6,756 nt of DNA from Firmicutes bacterium UBA5486. GTDB lineage: Bacteria; Bacillota; UBA4882; UBA10575. Below, one piece after another: positions 6,627 through 6,756 of the stretch. The notes beneath the pieces were generated by a model. The model had not been told where the DNA came from, ran no database searches, and saw nothing but the letters and a program-made list of their open reading frames with translations. Location of the stretch: the NCBI GenBank assembly GCA_002427045.1, contig DIPO01000039.1:21013-27768 (forward strand), read 5' to 3'. Every line of letters starts with the position of its first letter. Positions within the stretch are counted from its first letter, which is position 1. Made by a program: the position numbers and the translations under genes.

Positions 6627-6756
6627 TCGCCCACGCTGGCTACCGCCCGCGCACATGAAAGAATGAAAATATAACTTTCATCTAAAGCTTACAAAGGCGG
6701 TCATTCAACCGAGCGACGAGTAATCTCATTTTCCGCCTACCTTAAACATCAAGGAA
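6627..6756. other. Non-coding tail with GC-rich patch and nested complementary segments
   Basis: No supported gene is present. Bases 6627-6655 are about three-quarters G or C, in contrast to the AT-rich surroundings. Three segment pairs nest: GTCGC 6626-6630 with GCGAC 6713-6717, ACCGCC 6642-6647 with GGCGGT 6696-6701, and ATGAAAG 6655-6661 with CTTTCAT 6675-6681. An alternative pair, AGGCGG 6695-6700 with CCGCCT 6733-6738, competes with the middle one. No T run marks a standard terminator. The only minus-strand reading I noticed is about 15 codons (from about 6728 to 6682) and has no support. It could be a structured RNA, a dispersed repeat or the edge of a mobile element cut by the window end. 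Confidence 0.35.

Noticed and set aside
6682..6728. Minus-strand reading of about 15 codons in the tail
   Set aside because: Too short to assign; it lies in the possible structured region and has no similarity I can support.

Overview
The window looks like a piece of a low-to-moderate GC Firmicutes chromosome. A Clostridia-type, Peptococcaceae-like member is my inference; the order of the first four genes is the main reason. All five protein genes I can support lie on the + strand. In order they are a small LapA/DUF1049 membrane protein, recJ, a long bifunctional (p)ppGpp synthetase/hydrolase (rel), dtd, and, after a 321-base gap, an exported protein that I assign to the DUF4139 family. The gene order lapA-like, recJ, rel, dtd matches the Bacillus subtilis order yrvD, recJ, apt, relA, dtd (recalled from general knowledge), except that apt is missing between recJ and rel.

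Region by region: bases 1-131 hold an AT-rich leader with overlapping inverted repeats and a good sigma-A-type promoter candidate (ATGACA, 17 bases, TATATT). Bases 132-4793 are a tight operon: lapA-like and recJ overlap by about 44 bases, recJ and rel are 12 bases apart, and rel and dtd are 14 bases apart. These genes link single-strand DNA exonuclease work in repair and recombination (RecJ), the stringent response alarmone (Rel) and removal of D-amino acids wrongly loaded on tRNA (Dtd). The grouping is an old conserved one and does not by itself prove a shared pathway.

Bases 4794-5114 carry no credible gene. A perfect 17-base direct repeat brackets most of this gap; its first copy includes the last sense codon and stop codon of dtd. 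This suggests that a short segment was inserted or duplicated there. A second promoter candidate lies inside the gap and probably gives the DUF4139 gene its own transcript. The last 130 bases (6627-6756) are non-coding as far as I can see. They start with a sharply GC-rich patch and contain three nested complementary segments that could fold as one RNA stem.

I see no tRNA, rRNA, CRISPR array, transposase, phage gene or clear new multi-gene system. The least understood parts are the DUF4139 protein, the repeat-bounded gap after dtd, and the structured tail.
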